Shown: piece by piece, positions 7,737 to 14,324 of the stretch
Layout of the letters: every line of letters begins with the position of its first letter
How positions within the stretch are numbered: the first letter of the stretch is position 1
NCBI GenBank assembly: GCA_013696265.1
Contig: JACCYX010000068.1
Span: 1-17,271, forward strand
Direction of reading: 5' to 3'
Source of the DNA: Chloroflexia bacterium
Lineage (GTDB): Bacteria; Chloroflexota; Chloroflexia; Thermomicrobiales; UBA6265
Length of the DNA stretch: 17,271 bases
The notes under the pieces: model-generated
Seen by the model: only the letters and a program-made list of their open reading frames with translations
What the model was told of the DNA's origin: nothing
Databases searched by the model: none
Translations under genes and position numbers: made by a program

Positions 7737-7830
7737 GTCATTCCGAGGAACGAGGAATCCCCCGGCGCAGCCGGTACATAGGGGGCGCCGATACCGCTTC
7801 GCGGGAGATTCTTCACAAGCTCGGAATGAC
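7737..7830. repeat. Intergenic palindrome, GTCATTCCGAG...CTCGGAATGAC
   Basis: A perfect 11-bp inverted repeat closes this element (7737-7747 with 7820-7830). It sits between two convergent genes, the second glycoside hydrolase (+) and the EcfA gene (-), so it can fold into a hairpin at both transcript ends. The right half (GCGGGAGATT..., 7801-7830) recurs at 3241-3271. Similar GTCATTCCGAG-type intergenic repeats are, from memory, common in several bacterial phyla. No T-run follows, so it is not a standard intrinsic terminator. Confidence 0.65.
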
Positions 7831-7863
7831 GGTTATTGGCTCGGCAGTTCTTCGTTCCTGGTG

Positions 7864-9474
7864 CTATGGGACGCCGATGCTGGCGAGTACATCATCTACC
7901 GTCAACCACTCGCCGCCAAACACCTTGTTGATCTGGGTGGTGTAGGTCAGCGAGCCGGAAAGCACCTCGCGCGGCGTGCCGTCGGCGACGATGCCGGCGT
8001 CACCGAGCATGACGACCCGCGACGCGCAGGTGGCGACAAGCTCGACATCGTGCGTCACCATCACGATCGCCACCCCGTCCGCCTGGAGTTCCACCAGGTG
8101 AGCCGCCAGTTCGGCTTTCCGCCAGGCATCCATCCCGCGCGTCGGTTCGTCGATCAGCAGGAGCCGGGGCTGGCCCATCATCACGGTGGCCAAGGCCGCG
8201 CGCTCCCGCTCGCCGCCGCTCAGGTCCAGCGGGTGCGACTCGGCCCGATGCGCCAGGCCGAATCGCTCCAGAATCTCGCGCGGATCATCGGCGACGCCCC
8301 GGACCCGGGCGGTGAAGCGTAGTTCGTCGATGAGGCGTTCGTGGAAGAAGAGAATGCTGGCCTGCTGCGGGACGTAGCCGACCTGGCCACGGAGCGATCC
8401 AGGGTCGCCCTGTCGCAGGTCTATCCCAGTCGTGACCACCGAGCCGCGATCGACGTGTTGCAGCCCGGCGATGGCGCGCAGTAGCGTCGTCTTCCCGGAC
8501 CCGTTGCGTCCCATTACCGCCACCAGTTCGCCTTCCCGCAACTCCAGCGAAAGGTTGTCCAACACGGTCCGGTCCCCCAAGCGGACCTGCATGTCGGCAA
8601 GTTGGGTGACAAGATCGCCGCTCACCGCGTGTGGCGTCTCGGGTGGAGCGCCAATCTGGAGGCGCGCGAACGCCGTCCTGGCCGCCTTGACCGTCAGCGG
8701 TGGCGTCTCTTCGCCGAGTGCCCTTCCCAGTTGCGTGATCGGGGGCAAGGTCACGGCGTCCATCAGCGGCACGATCTGTTCTGGCGAACCTTCGAGGGCC
8801 ACGCCGTCCGGCCGTCCCATCACCCGAACGGTGTCGGCCCGGCTCAGGAGGCGATCCAGCCGGTGTTCCGCGACGACGACCGTGAGACCGAGGTCTTCGT
8901 TCAACCGGGTGAGGACGGTGAGCACGTCTTCCGCGCCCCAGGGATCGAGTTGGCTGGTCGGCTCGTCGAGGACGAGGAGTTTCGGGTGCATCGCCAGCGC
9001 GGCGGCGATCGCCACCCGTTGCCGTTCGCCGCCGGAGAGTTCGTTGGGCCGGCGCCGGCGCAGGTGTTCGACGCCGAGGTAATCGAGCGACTCCTCGACC
9101 CGTTTGCGCATCGTGAACCGGTCGATACCGTGTTGTTCCAGCCCGAAGGCGATTTCGTCTTCGACCCGGTCGGTGACGAGCTGGGCTTCGGGATCCTGGA
9201 AAACGAAGCCCACCGAGGCGCTCAGTTCACGGGGCCCGACGCCCCTCGTGTCGAGCCTATCGACGACCACCCGGCCACTGAACGAGCCTCCCGAGAAGTG
9301 GGGAACGAGCCCGTTGAAGCATCGCAGCAGGGACGACTTCCCACTGCCGGAAGGGCCGACGACCAGCGAAAAGCTCCCGGCTTCAAGCGTCCACGATTCG
9401 TCTCGCAAGGCGTCGGATGTCGTGTTTGGATAGCGATAGGACACATTGTCGAGCGTGGCGAGCGGAGATGTCAT
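7864..9474 (-). CDS. ECF transporter ATPase, two EcfA domains fused
   Basis: A 536-residue cytoplasmic protein holding both ATPase halves of an energy-coupling-factor vitamin importer. Domain 1 (about 5-245): Walker A GPSGSGKSS (40-48), VFQDPEAQLV with the Q-loop, signature LSGGE (146-150), Walker B LLVLDEP (166-172) and H204 in VAEHR. Domain 2 (about 288-515): Walker A GRNGSGKTT (322-330), signature LSGGE (418-422), Walker B LLLIDEP (438-444) and H475 in VTHD. The FQDPE..QL string is characteristic of EcfA/CbiO. Fused forms replace the EcfA1-EcfA2 pair. It is the last gene of a B12-riboswitch operon and its ATG overlaps the EcfT stop by four bases. The predicted cargo is cobalamin or a relative, from the riboswitch rather than from this protein. 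Both active sites look intact. Confidence 0.93.
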   Translation of the reverse strand: MTSPLATLDNVSYRYPNTTSDALRDESWTLEAGSFSLVVGPSGSGKSSLLRCFNGLVPHFSGGSFSGRVVVDRLDTRGVGPRELSASVGFVFQDPEAQLVTDRVEDEIAFGLEQHGIDRFTMRKRVEESLDYLGVEHLRRRRPNELSGGERQRVAIAAALAMHPKLLVLDEPTSQLDPWGAEDVLTVLTRLNEDLGLTVVVAEHRLDRLLSRADTVRVMGRPDGVALEGSPEQIVPLMDAVTLPPITQLGRALGEETPPLTVKAARTAFARLQIGAPPETPHAVSGDLVTQLADMQVRLGDRTVLDNLSLELREGELVAVMGRNGSGKTTLLRAIAGLQHVDRGSVVTTGIDLRQGDPGSLRGQVGYVPQQASILFFHERLIDELRFTARVRGVADDPREILERFGLAHRAESHPLDLSGGERERAALATVMMGQPRLLLIDEPTRGMDAWRKAELAAHLVELQADGVAIVMVTHDVELVATCASRVVMLGDAGIVADGTPREVLSGSLTYTTQINKVFGGEWLTVDDVLASIGVP

Positions 9475-10529
9475 CCCTCACGTCCCGCTGGACGAAACAC
9501 CAGCGCCGGCGCCAGGAGGAGCCCCAGGATCAGGAGCAGCGGGAGATCAGCCGGGGGAACGTTCATGGTTGGGTATACCTGGTAGGCGAGGGAGCCGGAC
9601 CGAATCGAGTTCCAGAAGATCACCATCGCCATCACGATCAGCGAAGCCCCGCTTACCAGTGAATTGGCCCTCGTCCAGGTGAGTTCCCGGTAGCGCGTTC
9701 TCGCCATGGACCGGTCCGGCGTGGCGCGCGCGGCCAGGACAAGCGCGACGATCCCCAGTGTTGCGGCGACGATGGCCCAGGTTGCCTGGCCGACAGCAAG
9801 GCAGTAGGAGGCCACGGCCAATCCAACCAGGCCAACGATCAGGCCACTGGACGAGGCAACGTTCCTCCAGCGGTTCGCGGACTTGGGCCGGGCGTCGGGC
9901 GAGACGCCGAAGCCGCGTGATTCGAGCGCCTCGGCCATCGCCAGCGAGCGGTCGAGACCGCCCGCCAGCAGCGGCACGACGATAGGAATGAAGTCCCGCG
10001 CGCGGCGGAAGCGGTGCCCGCGCATGACCTGCGCCTCGCGGATTTGCCGCCAGGCAATCGCGGTCTGGGGCAGGAACGCCCACGCCACCGATCCTGTCAC
10101 CGCGATCGGCGCCAGTCGCCGCGGCATGACGTGAAAGAGGTCGATCCACGAGATCAGGGATGAGGCCGTGATCCCGGTCAGGACGAGCGTAAATAAGGCG
10201 ATGCCGCCCAGGATGCCATAGACGAGCGCGTTCCAGGTGAGGATGCCGCCGACCACCGGCCAAGAGACAGGCAACTCGGAGATGATCCGGTCGCCGGCGT
10301 GAACCGTGAGGACATTGAAGGCGACGCTGACCGTGACGAAGGCGGCGGCGATCTTGAGAAACCACGCCATGTCCCGGCCCGCGGTCGCGGGATGCCAAAC
10401 CGCGCGAACCACCGCGACGATCACCAGGACCTGGATCAGGACCCAGGGATTGCGGCTCAACAGCAGGGGCGTCATCGTCGCCAGTCCCCAGCCGAGCCAC
10501 GCGCGTGAATCCAGCCGCTCGACGCTCAT
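9471..10529 (-). CDS. ECF transporter transmembrane coupling protein EcfT (CbiQ-like), C-terminally extended
   Basis: A 352-residue inner-membrane protein joining ATPases to the substrate-binding part of an ECF importer. The N-terminal hydrophobic segments (roughly 15-75 and 95-158) are followed by a cytoplasmic helical region with the two Ala-Arg-Gly coupling motifs that contact EcfA: EAQVMRGHRF (R170-G171) and AEALESRGFG (R205-G206). After these come about four more hydrophobic segments (about 228-245, 250-268, 290-306, 328-346). As I recall, EcfT proteins are commonly nearer 260-270 residues with about one helix after the coupling region, so this C-terminal part is unusual. The gene overlaps its neighbours by four bases on each side, showing tight translational coupling. 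The cargo is inferred from the upstream cobalamin riboswitch. Confidence 0.9.
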   Translation of the reverse strand: MSVERLDSRAWLGWGLATMTPLLLSRNPWVLIQVLVIVAVVRAVWHPATAGRDMAWFLKIAAAFVTVSVAFNVLTVHAGDRIISELPVSWPVVGGILTWNALVYGILGGIALFTLVLTGITASSLISWIDLFHVMPRRLAPIAVTGSVAWAFLPQTAIAWRQIREAQVMRGHRFRRARDFIPIVVPLLAGGLDRSLAMAEALESRGFGVSPDARPKSANRWRNVASSSGLIVGLVGLAVASYCLAVGQATWAIVAATLGIVALVLAARATPDRSMARTRYRELTWTRANSLVSGASLIVMAMVIFWNSIRSGSLAYQVYPTMNVPPADLPLLLILGLLLAPALVFRPAGREG

Positions 10530-11230
10530 CGTGACGCGCCACGTCGGGATCGGAAAACGAGAAGCCCGCCAATGACCGCCATCCCAATCACCAACGCGAC
10601 ACCCGCCAGGACATCTCCCCGGTCGACCAGGTCGTCACCTTCAAGATCGCCGACCGTGGCCACTATCGGCGCAAGGTCAGTGGTCAAGCGAAAAGTTTCG
10701 AGATCGACGCCGGTTTCGGAGGCGATTGTGTCAAGCGTCACGCCGGCCGCGTCGGGCGTTGTGTCGGTCCAGAACCAGCCATCCACGTTACCGTTCTCGA
10801 CAATGCTCGAACTTGCGCCCAGCGGTGCCGTTTGCCACTCCCCGTCGTCTCCCGCGCGGACGTACTGCCAGAACGGGGAATCCGGGTCGCCGGTTTGACA
10901 GAGCCGGGCGCGACAGGCCGAAAGGTCGCACCCCGTGTCCTCGATCGCGCAGATACCTTCGCCCATGCCGCCGAACTCGACCGAGAGCAAGGAAAGTTCG
11001 CTTCGCCGGAGTAGCTCGACGCCACTGATCGTCTCTTCCGTGAACGGGACGAGTGCGTACGAAACCCTTCCATCGCCGTAGTCCACCACGATCCCCGCGA
11101 CGTTGGCAGAACCGGTCGCCTGTCTGGCCGCTCCCCCAACACTGAACCATGCCAGGCAGACGACGTGGATCAGCAGGGCAACCAGGAGAATGCTTCGCCA
11201 TTTGGCTGGCATCGCGAGGGGGCAGTCCAT
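10526..11230 (-). CDS. Anchored extracytoplasmic DUF4430/SCO2322-like protein of a B12 transport operon
   Basis: A 234-residue protein (228 if started at ATG 11212). It has an N-terminal signal helix (about 13-32, ILLVALLIHVVCLAWFSV), an outside domain (about 43-160) and a C-terminal membrane anchor (about 207-227, LAGVALVIGMAVIGGLLVF) ending in RSRRGASR. The outside domain shows VVDYGDGRVSYALVPF, ISGVELLRRSEL, four cysteines (C94, C101, C106, C111), FWQYVRAGDDGEW, LGAS and NVDGWFW. This resembles, from memory, the SCO2322/DUF4430-type proteins found beside ECF genes; the DUF4430 fold is related to the C-terminal domain of transcobalamin and intrinsic factor. The likely role is to bind or hand over a corrinoid at the membrane. 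The start is uncertain: no strong ribosome site precedes either ATG, and the repeat element ends only ten bases upstream of ATG 11230. Confidence 0.75.
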   Translation of the reverse strand: MDCPLAMPAKWRSILLVALLIHVVCLAWFSVGGAARQATGSANVAGIVVDYGDGRVSYALVPFTEETISGVELLRRSELSLLSVEFGGMGEGICAIEDTGCDLSACRARLCQTGDPDSPFWQYVRAGDDGEWQTAPLGASSSIVENGNVDGWFWTDTTPDAAGVTLDTIASETGVDLETFRLTTDLAPIVATVGDLEGDDLVDRGDVLAGVALVIGMAVIGGLLVFRSRRGASR

Positions 11231-11240
11231 ACCGCAACTG

Positions 11241-11376
11241 GTAGGGTTGCGGAGCTTGTCTCCGCCCGTGTTCGGCGACATCAGGCAACCCGTTTGGGAA
11301 GCTGATCGTAGGCCGGTATTGCAATGGATGAGTGGGGACGGCTTGGAACGGGCCGAGACAAGCTCGGCAACCCTAC
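11241..11376. repeat. Palindromic element inside the B12 operon, GTAGGGTTGC...GCAACCCTAC
   Basis: Two 29-base arms (11241-11269 and 11348-11376) are complementary at 27 of 29 positions; the two mismatches are at equivalent positions inside the arms. The arms share the GTAGGGTTGC start and the GTCTC core with the element at 14169-14300, so both are copies of one family. It fills the 175-base gap between the toroid gene and the DUF4430-like gene, splitting an otherwise overlapping gene string. In the mRNA it would form a long stem that could stabilise the upstream gene's transcript or reduce read-through. Confidence 0.8.
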
Positions 11377-11405
11377 GAATGCGACGCAAGCTCCGATGGC
11401 CATTC

Positions 11406-12434
11406 TCATCGCGGTGAGTTCCAAACCGCCCATGAATCCTGGAATGCAACCGGCGTGCCGCTGGGCTCGGCGGCCTCGATCGGAAGCGCCAATAGTGCCA
11501 GGGTCGGAATCGCCTGGCTGGTCGCGTACAGGTTGTCCGACGTGTCCTCGGGGTGGTAATGGAATGCGCCGCTCGCGTTCTGGAACGTGCCGAGAGCTTC
11601 GATCGGCGCGGAAACCTCACGGCCCGTAGCGATGAGAGCCTGAATCAGCAAGGCAGTGGAATTGGCGTCCGGCAACGTTTCCGGCAGGGTGCTGTAGCCC
11701 GCGCCACCTTCGAGCGTGACCGAGTCAAGGTATGTCAGGCCGTTCGCGACGAGGTCGCTCTCTCCCTCACCGGCCGCGACCAGCGCCTGGATGGCCAGGG
11801 ACGTGGTGTTGCTGTCGGCCATCGCGGGATCGGTCGACGCATCGAACGCCCACCCCCCGTTCTCCGCCTGGGTCGCCGCGAATGCCTCGATGGCGGTAGC
11901 CGGGACATCGTTGCCGGTCGCCACCAGGGCCAGTACGGCCAGTGCGTGATCGAACACGCCCGAACCGTAGAGTCCGGTGCCCGGATCGACGCCGTTTTGC
12001 ACGATCATTAGCGGGTCCACGTTGGCGAATCCAGCCGGGGAAACGCCCGCGGCGCTCAGACCCAGCGCCAGTTTGGCGGCTTGTCCCACACCTGTCTGGG
12101 CATAGACCAGGGCCACGTCGCCGGATTCCAGCCAGGCAACCGCCCGCCCGATCGCGTCACCGGTGTCGATGCCGGCGTGTTCGGCGGCGGCCAGGGCCAT
12201 GAGCGCGTCGAGCGTCGCGCCCGGATCGCTCACGCCGCTCGGTCCGGCGAACCCACCGTCGTCAGCCTGTTGCGAAACGAGCCAGCGAGTTGCTCCATCG
12301 AGTCCGCCACCGGAGACAGCCGGGGTCGCGGCTCCAGAACCGTCCTGTGCGACGGTACCGACGGATTCGCTCAGGGCCAACATGCCGCACAACAGCAGCG
12401 CGAACAGAATGTTCAAGGTCACACGACCGTTCAT
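11406..12434 (-). CDS. Secreted alpha/alpha-toroid protein (prenyltransferase/squalene-cyclase-like repeats), likely corrinoid binding
   Basis: A 342-residue exported protein, first gene of the B12 operon. The N-terminal signal (about 5-28, LNILFALLLCGMLALSESVG) is followed by a Gly/Ala linker and helical repeats with QQADDGGF (55-62), TQAENGGWAFD (188-198) and FQNASGAFHYH (284-294), spaced as in QW-like repeats of alpha6/alpha6 toroids. DANSTALLIQALIATG and SNTTSLAIQALVAAG are paired helices of such repeats. No DxDD or other cyclase acid motif is visible, so enzymatic terpene cyclisation is unlikely. Animal intrinsic factor and transcobalamin use the same fold as their N-terminal domain. With a cobalamin riboswitch upstream, corrinoid capture is the best guess. 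ATG 12434 has GGAGGAG five bases upstream; an in-frame start at 12512 would translate through the terminator stem and is rejected. Confidence 0.82.
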   Translation of the reverse strand: MNGRVTLNILFALLLCGMLALSESVGTVAQDGSGAATPAVSGGGLDGATRWLVSQQADDGGFAGPSGVSDPGATLDALMALAAAEHAGIDTGDAIGRAVAWLESGDVALVYAQTGVGQAAKLALGLSAAGVSPAGFANVDPLMIVQNGVDPGTGLYGSGVFDHALAVLALVATGNDVPATAIEAFAATQAENGGWAFDASTDPAMADSNTTSLAIQALVAAGEGESDLVANGLTYLDSVTLEGGAGYSTLPETLPDANSTALLIQALIATGREVSAPIEALGTFQNASGAFHYHPEDTSDNLYATSQAIPTLALLALPIEAAEPSGTPVAFQDSWAVWNSPR

Positions 12435-12439
12435 TGCAT

Positions 12440-12446
12440 CTCCTCC
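12440..12446 (-). promoter_or_regulatory. Strong ribosome binding site of the toroid gene
   Basis: GGAGGAG on the minus strand, five bases from ATG 12434. It lies between the intrinsic terminator and the start codon and decides the start of the first gene of the operon. Confidence 0.8.
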
Positions 12447-12454
12447 GAACGCAC

Positions 12455-12480
12455 GAAAAAGGCCCGCAAGATTGCGGGCC
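12455..12480 (-). terminator. Intrinsic terminator in the riboswitch leader (attenuator)
   Basis: Read on the minus strand, GGCCCGCA-atct-TGCGGGCC is followed at once by TTTTTC. The 8-bp GC-rich stem and T-run make a textbook intrinsic terminator. It lies after the cobalamin aptamer and only about 20 bases before the start codon of the toroid gene, so it would stop transcription before the operon when B12 is bound. An antiterminator partner was not worked out. Confidence 0.88.
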
Positions 12481-12609
12481 AAACCGGGGAGGTTGCGTGC
12501 GGGAGCCACCAAACCTGGTGTTCACGTTCGCAATGCCCCTTGCTTCTTTCGGAATCACCAGTGAGTGAACCGGGAAGAAGTGTCTGCCCCCAATTGACGC
12601 GACGGGAAC

Positions 12610-12765
12610 GTGACGGACCTGGGACGGGTAACCTGGCTGGCGCACGAGGAGCACTATCTTCTCGTGCGCATCACAGTTGCGCGACAGCGCCGGATTCGCA
12701 CCGGCTTCCCCCATCTGGCGGCGGACGGCGATTTCGCCTCCGTTCCACCCAGGTGAGCGTATTCG
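12610..12765 (-). ncRNA. Cobalamin (B12) riboswitch
   Basis: The minus strand carries the conserved core GGGGGAA, then GCCGGTGCGAATCCGGC, then GCTGTCGCGCAACTGTGA (together 12671-12711). This matches the cobalamin aptamer core (GGGAA, GGTG..AATCC, CGCAACTGT). About 30 bases on comes a B12-box-like AGCCAGGTTACCCGTC (12623-12638; usual form AGCCAGGAGACCTGCC). Between them is a 9-bp peripheral hairpin (GCGCACGAG against CTCGTGCGC). Upstream, CACCTGGGTGG (12745-12755) can pair with the CCAGG of the 3' part. The outer borders are estimated. Cobalamin binding is expected to favour the terminator at 12455-12480 and switch the transport operon off. Confidence 0.94.
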
Positions 12766-12807
12766 GTATGCCAATGTGCAGTTGGGCAAAATCGTTGCCC
12801 ATGCGGC

Positions 12808-12837
12808 ATGGTCCCATCCCCGGCCGTATCGTGTCAA
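12808..12837 (-). promoter_or_regulatory. Candidate promoter of the B12 transport operon
   Basis: On the minus strand a perfect TTGACA -35 box (12837-12832) is followed after 18 bases by GACCAT (12813-12808), a poor -10 match. Transcription would begin near 12800, just before the riboswitch. A hairpin GGGCAA-aatcg-TTGCCC (12784-12800 on the plus strand) lies at the presumed transcript start. Confidence 0.5.
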
Positions 12838-12847
12838 ACCGGAGGCT

Positions 12848-12860
12848 GTGCTATAAGCAC
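12848..12860 (+). promoter_or_regulatory. Candidate -10 box and palindrome of the TauE/SafE gene
   Basis: GTGCT-ata-AGCAC is a perfect inverted repeat that contains TATAAG (12852-12857), a plausible -10 box for the plus-strand exporter gene starting at 12906. No good -35 box is seen at the expected distance. The palindrome could be an operator overlapping the promoter. Confidence 0.35.
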
Positions 12861-12905
12861 TGGGAGGGTGCGATACGGCACGCAGCGCGGCTACCGGGAG
12901 CGTGA

Positions 12906-13742
12906 GTGGACGTTTCGCAATTCATTGGCGTCATGCTGGCGGCGATGTTCGCCGCCACCTTCGGCAGCATGTTGGGATTGGGTGGCGGGGTCTTCCTGGT
13001 TCCGCTGCTGACGCTCTTTTTCGACATAGACCCAAGAATCGCGGTCGGCGCCAGCGCCGTCTGCGTGGTTACGAACTCCGTCGTCGGCTCGTCTGTCCAC
13101 ATCCGCAGCGGGTTCACCAATCTCCGGCTCTCGATGCTGCTCCAGGTGACAACCGCCGTGGGGGCAATCATCGGAGCCCTGATCGCCCTCCGCGTCAACG
13201 CCGGAGCGATCAGCCTGGTGCTGGGCCTCGTGCTTCTCTATTCGGCGGCCAGCATGTTGCGCCAGCGGCGGCTCAGCCCCCCGCCGCCCAACGAGGACGA
13301 CCCGGATCCGTTCGGGCTCCGCACGTCGTTCCGCGATCCGGCCACGAAACTGGACGTGGTCTATCAACCGGTCCGGGTCAAGCCTGGACTGGCGATCAGC
13401 GGCGGGGCAGGTGTGCTCTCCGGCATGCTGGGCATCGGTGGCGGCGCGATCCAGGTGCCGCTCATGAACCTGATGATGAAGGTGCCGGTCAAGGCCGCCG
13501 CCGGAACAAGTTCGTTCATGGTCGGGATGACTGCGGTCGCGACCGCCGCCGTCTTCTACTCGCATGATGAGATCGATCCCACCATCGTCGTGCCGGCCAT
13601 GATCGGCATCTTTACCGGAGCCAAGCTCGGATCGCAGATCACGCGCCGGGTCCAGACCCAACGGCTGGTGTTGGTCTTCGTGATCGTGATCGCCTACCTC
13701 GGCGTTTCGATGGTACTCGATGCGTTCGGCATCGGCTTGTAG
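12906..13742 (+). CDS. TauE/SafE (TSUP) family membrane transporter
   Basis: A 278-residue integral membrane protein of the sulfite/sulfonate exporter family, predicted to move small anions (often sulfite, sulfonates or other organic acids) across the inner membrane. The two internal halves each carry the family glycine motif: GSMLGLGGGVFLVPLL (20-35) and SGMLGIGGGAIQVPLM (172-187). Hydrophobic segments lie at about 7-38, 44-62, 76-116, 160-188, 198-216, 226-243 and 254-275. A hydrophilic loop (about 120-158, with PPPPNEDDPDPFG) separates the halves. GTG 12906 is chosen because GGGAG (12896-12900) ends five bases before it. It is divergent from the B12 operon and followed after 17 bases by a DUF1634 gene. 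The substrate cannot be read from sequence. Confidence 0.93.
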   Translation: MDVSQFIGVMLAAMFAATFGSMLGLGGGVFLVPLLTLFFDIDPRIAVGASAVCVVTNSVVGSSVHIRSGFTNLRLSMLLQVTTAVGAIIGALIALRVNAGAISLVLGLVLLYSAASMLRQRRLSPPPPNEDDPDPFGLRTSFRDPATKLDVVYQPVRVKPGLAISGGAGVLSGMLGIGGGAIQVPLMNLMMKVPVKAAAGTSSFMVGMTAVATAAVFYSHDEIDPTIVVPAMIGIFTGAKLGSQITRRVQTQRLVLVFVIVIAYLGVSMVLDAFGIGL

Positions 13743-13759
13743 CCCAGGAGCGTGGTGGA

Positions 13760-14125
13760 ATGAGTTCGGATCGTACGATGCACACCAGTGATGGCGAGCG
13801 GCTCCGGGAGCTGGCCGCGCGCGTCCTGGAGATCGGCTTCCGGGTCGCGGTCGCGATCATGGCCGTTGGCCTGGTCCTGGCGGTGATCCGGCAGGAGGCC
13901 CTGCCGTCGACGCTGGAACAACCGGCCGACATCGCGGAGGGGATCGTCCAGGGCGATCCCGAAGCGATCGTTGGACTCGGGATCATCTCGATCATCCTGA
14001 CGCCGTTCGCTTCGACGCTGGTGATCGCCATCGCGTTCTACCGCCAAGGCGACCGGCGGTACGCGGCTATCAGTGGCCTGGTGCTGGCGATCCTGCTCGT
14101 CTCGATCGGATTGTCGTTGATTTGA
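13760..14125 (+). CDS. DUF1634 family small membrane protein
   Basis: A 121-residue protein with three membrane segments (about 27-44, 71-93 and 102-120) after a charged N-terminus (RLRELAARVLEIGFRV). LGIISIILTPFASTLVIAIAFYRQGDRRYAAIS is the most family-like part in overall shape: a Gly-rich helix, TP, and a basic loop. DUF1634 proteins are very often encoded directly after TauE/SafE transporters, as here with a 17-base gap, and are thought to be partners of unknown mechanism. AGGAG (13746-13750) lies nine bases before ATG 13760. The transcript ends against the convergent rimM gene, with a palindromic repeat between. Confidence 0.88.
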   Translation: MSSDRTMHTSDGERLRELAARVLEIGFRVAVAIMAVGLVLAVIRQEALPSTLEQPADIAEGIVQGDPEAIVGLGIISIILTPFASTLVIAIAFYRQGDRRYAAISGLVLAILLVSIGLSLI

Positions 14126-14168
14126 AGGGTATCGCCATGACGTTGCCGCCTGTGATTGTGGCGGACTG

Positions 14169-14300
14169 GTAGGGCTGCCGACCGCGTGTCTCGGCCCTGG
14201 GTCCAGGCAACCACTCCTCGGCCTCAGACGGGCGAAAAAGGTTCGCAACCGTATTGGCCGGTCACCCGGAAGGGCCGAGACACGCGGTCGGCAACCCTAC
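14169..14300. repeat. Palindromic element between convergent genes, GTAGGG...CCCTAC
   Basis: Two 30-base arms (14169-14198 and 14271-14300) are complementary at 29 of 30 positions. The single mismatch (C for T in GTAGGGCTGCC) can still pair as G-U in one orientation. The family match to 11241-11376 is clear: GTAGGG(T/C)TGC at the ends and GTCTC(G/C)GCCC inside. The 72-base loop has no gene. It lies between the DUF1634 gene (+) and rimM (-), so it would end both transcripts in a long hairpin. Confidence 0.82.
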
Positions 14301-14324
14301 GCCACGACGGTGATGAAACCGCGG

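Noticed and set aside
11231..11620. Long N-terminal extension of the DUF4430-like protein
   Set aside because: It overlaps the toroid gene in another frame and the palindromic repeat; the extension is Arg/Pro/Thr-rich with no domain, while a signal helix begins shortly after ATG 11230.
12435..12512. Upstream in-frame start for the toroid protein
   Set aside because: It would code through the intrinsic terminator stem and place residues before a good signal peptide; ATG 12434 has a strong GGAGGAG site.
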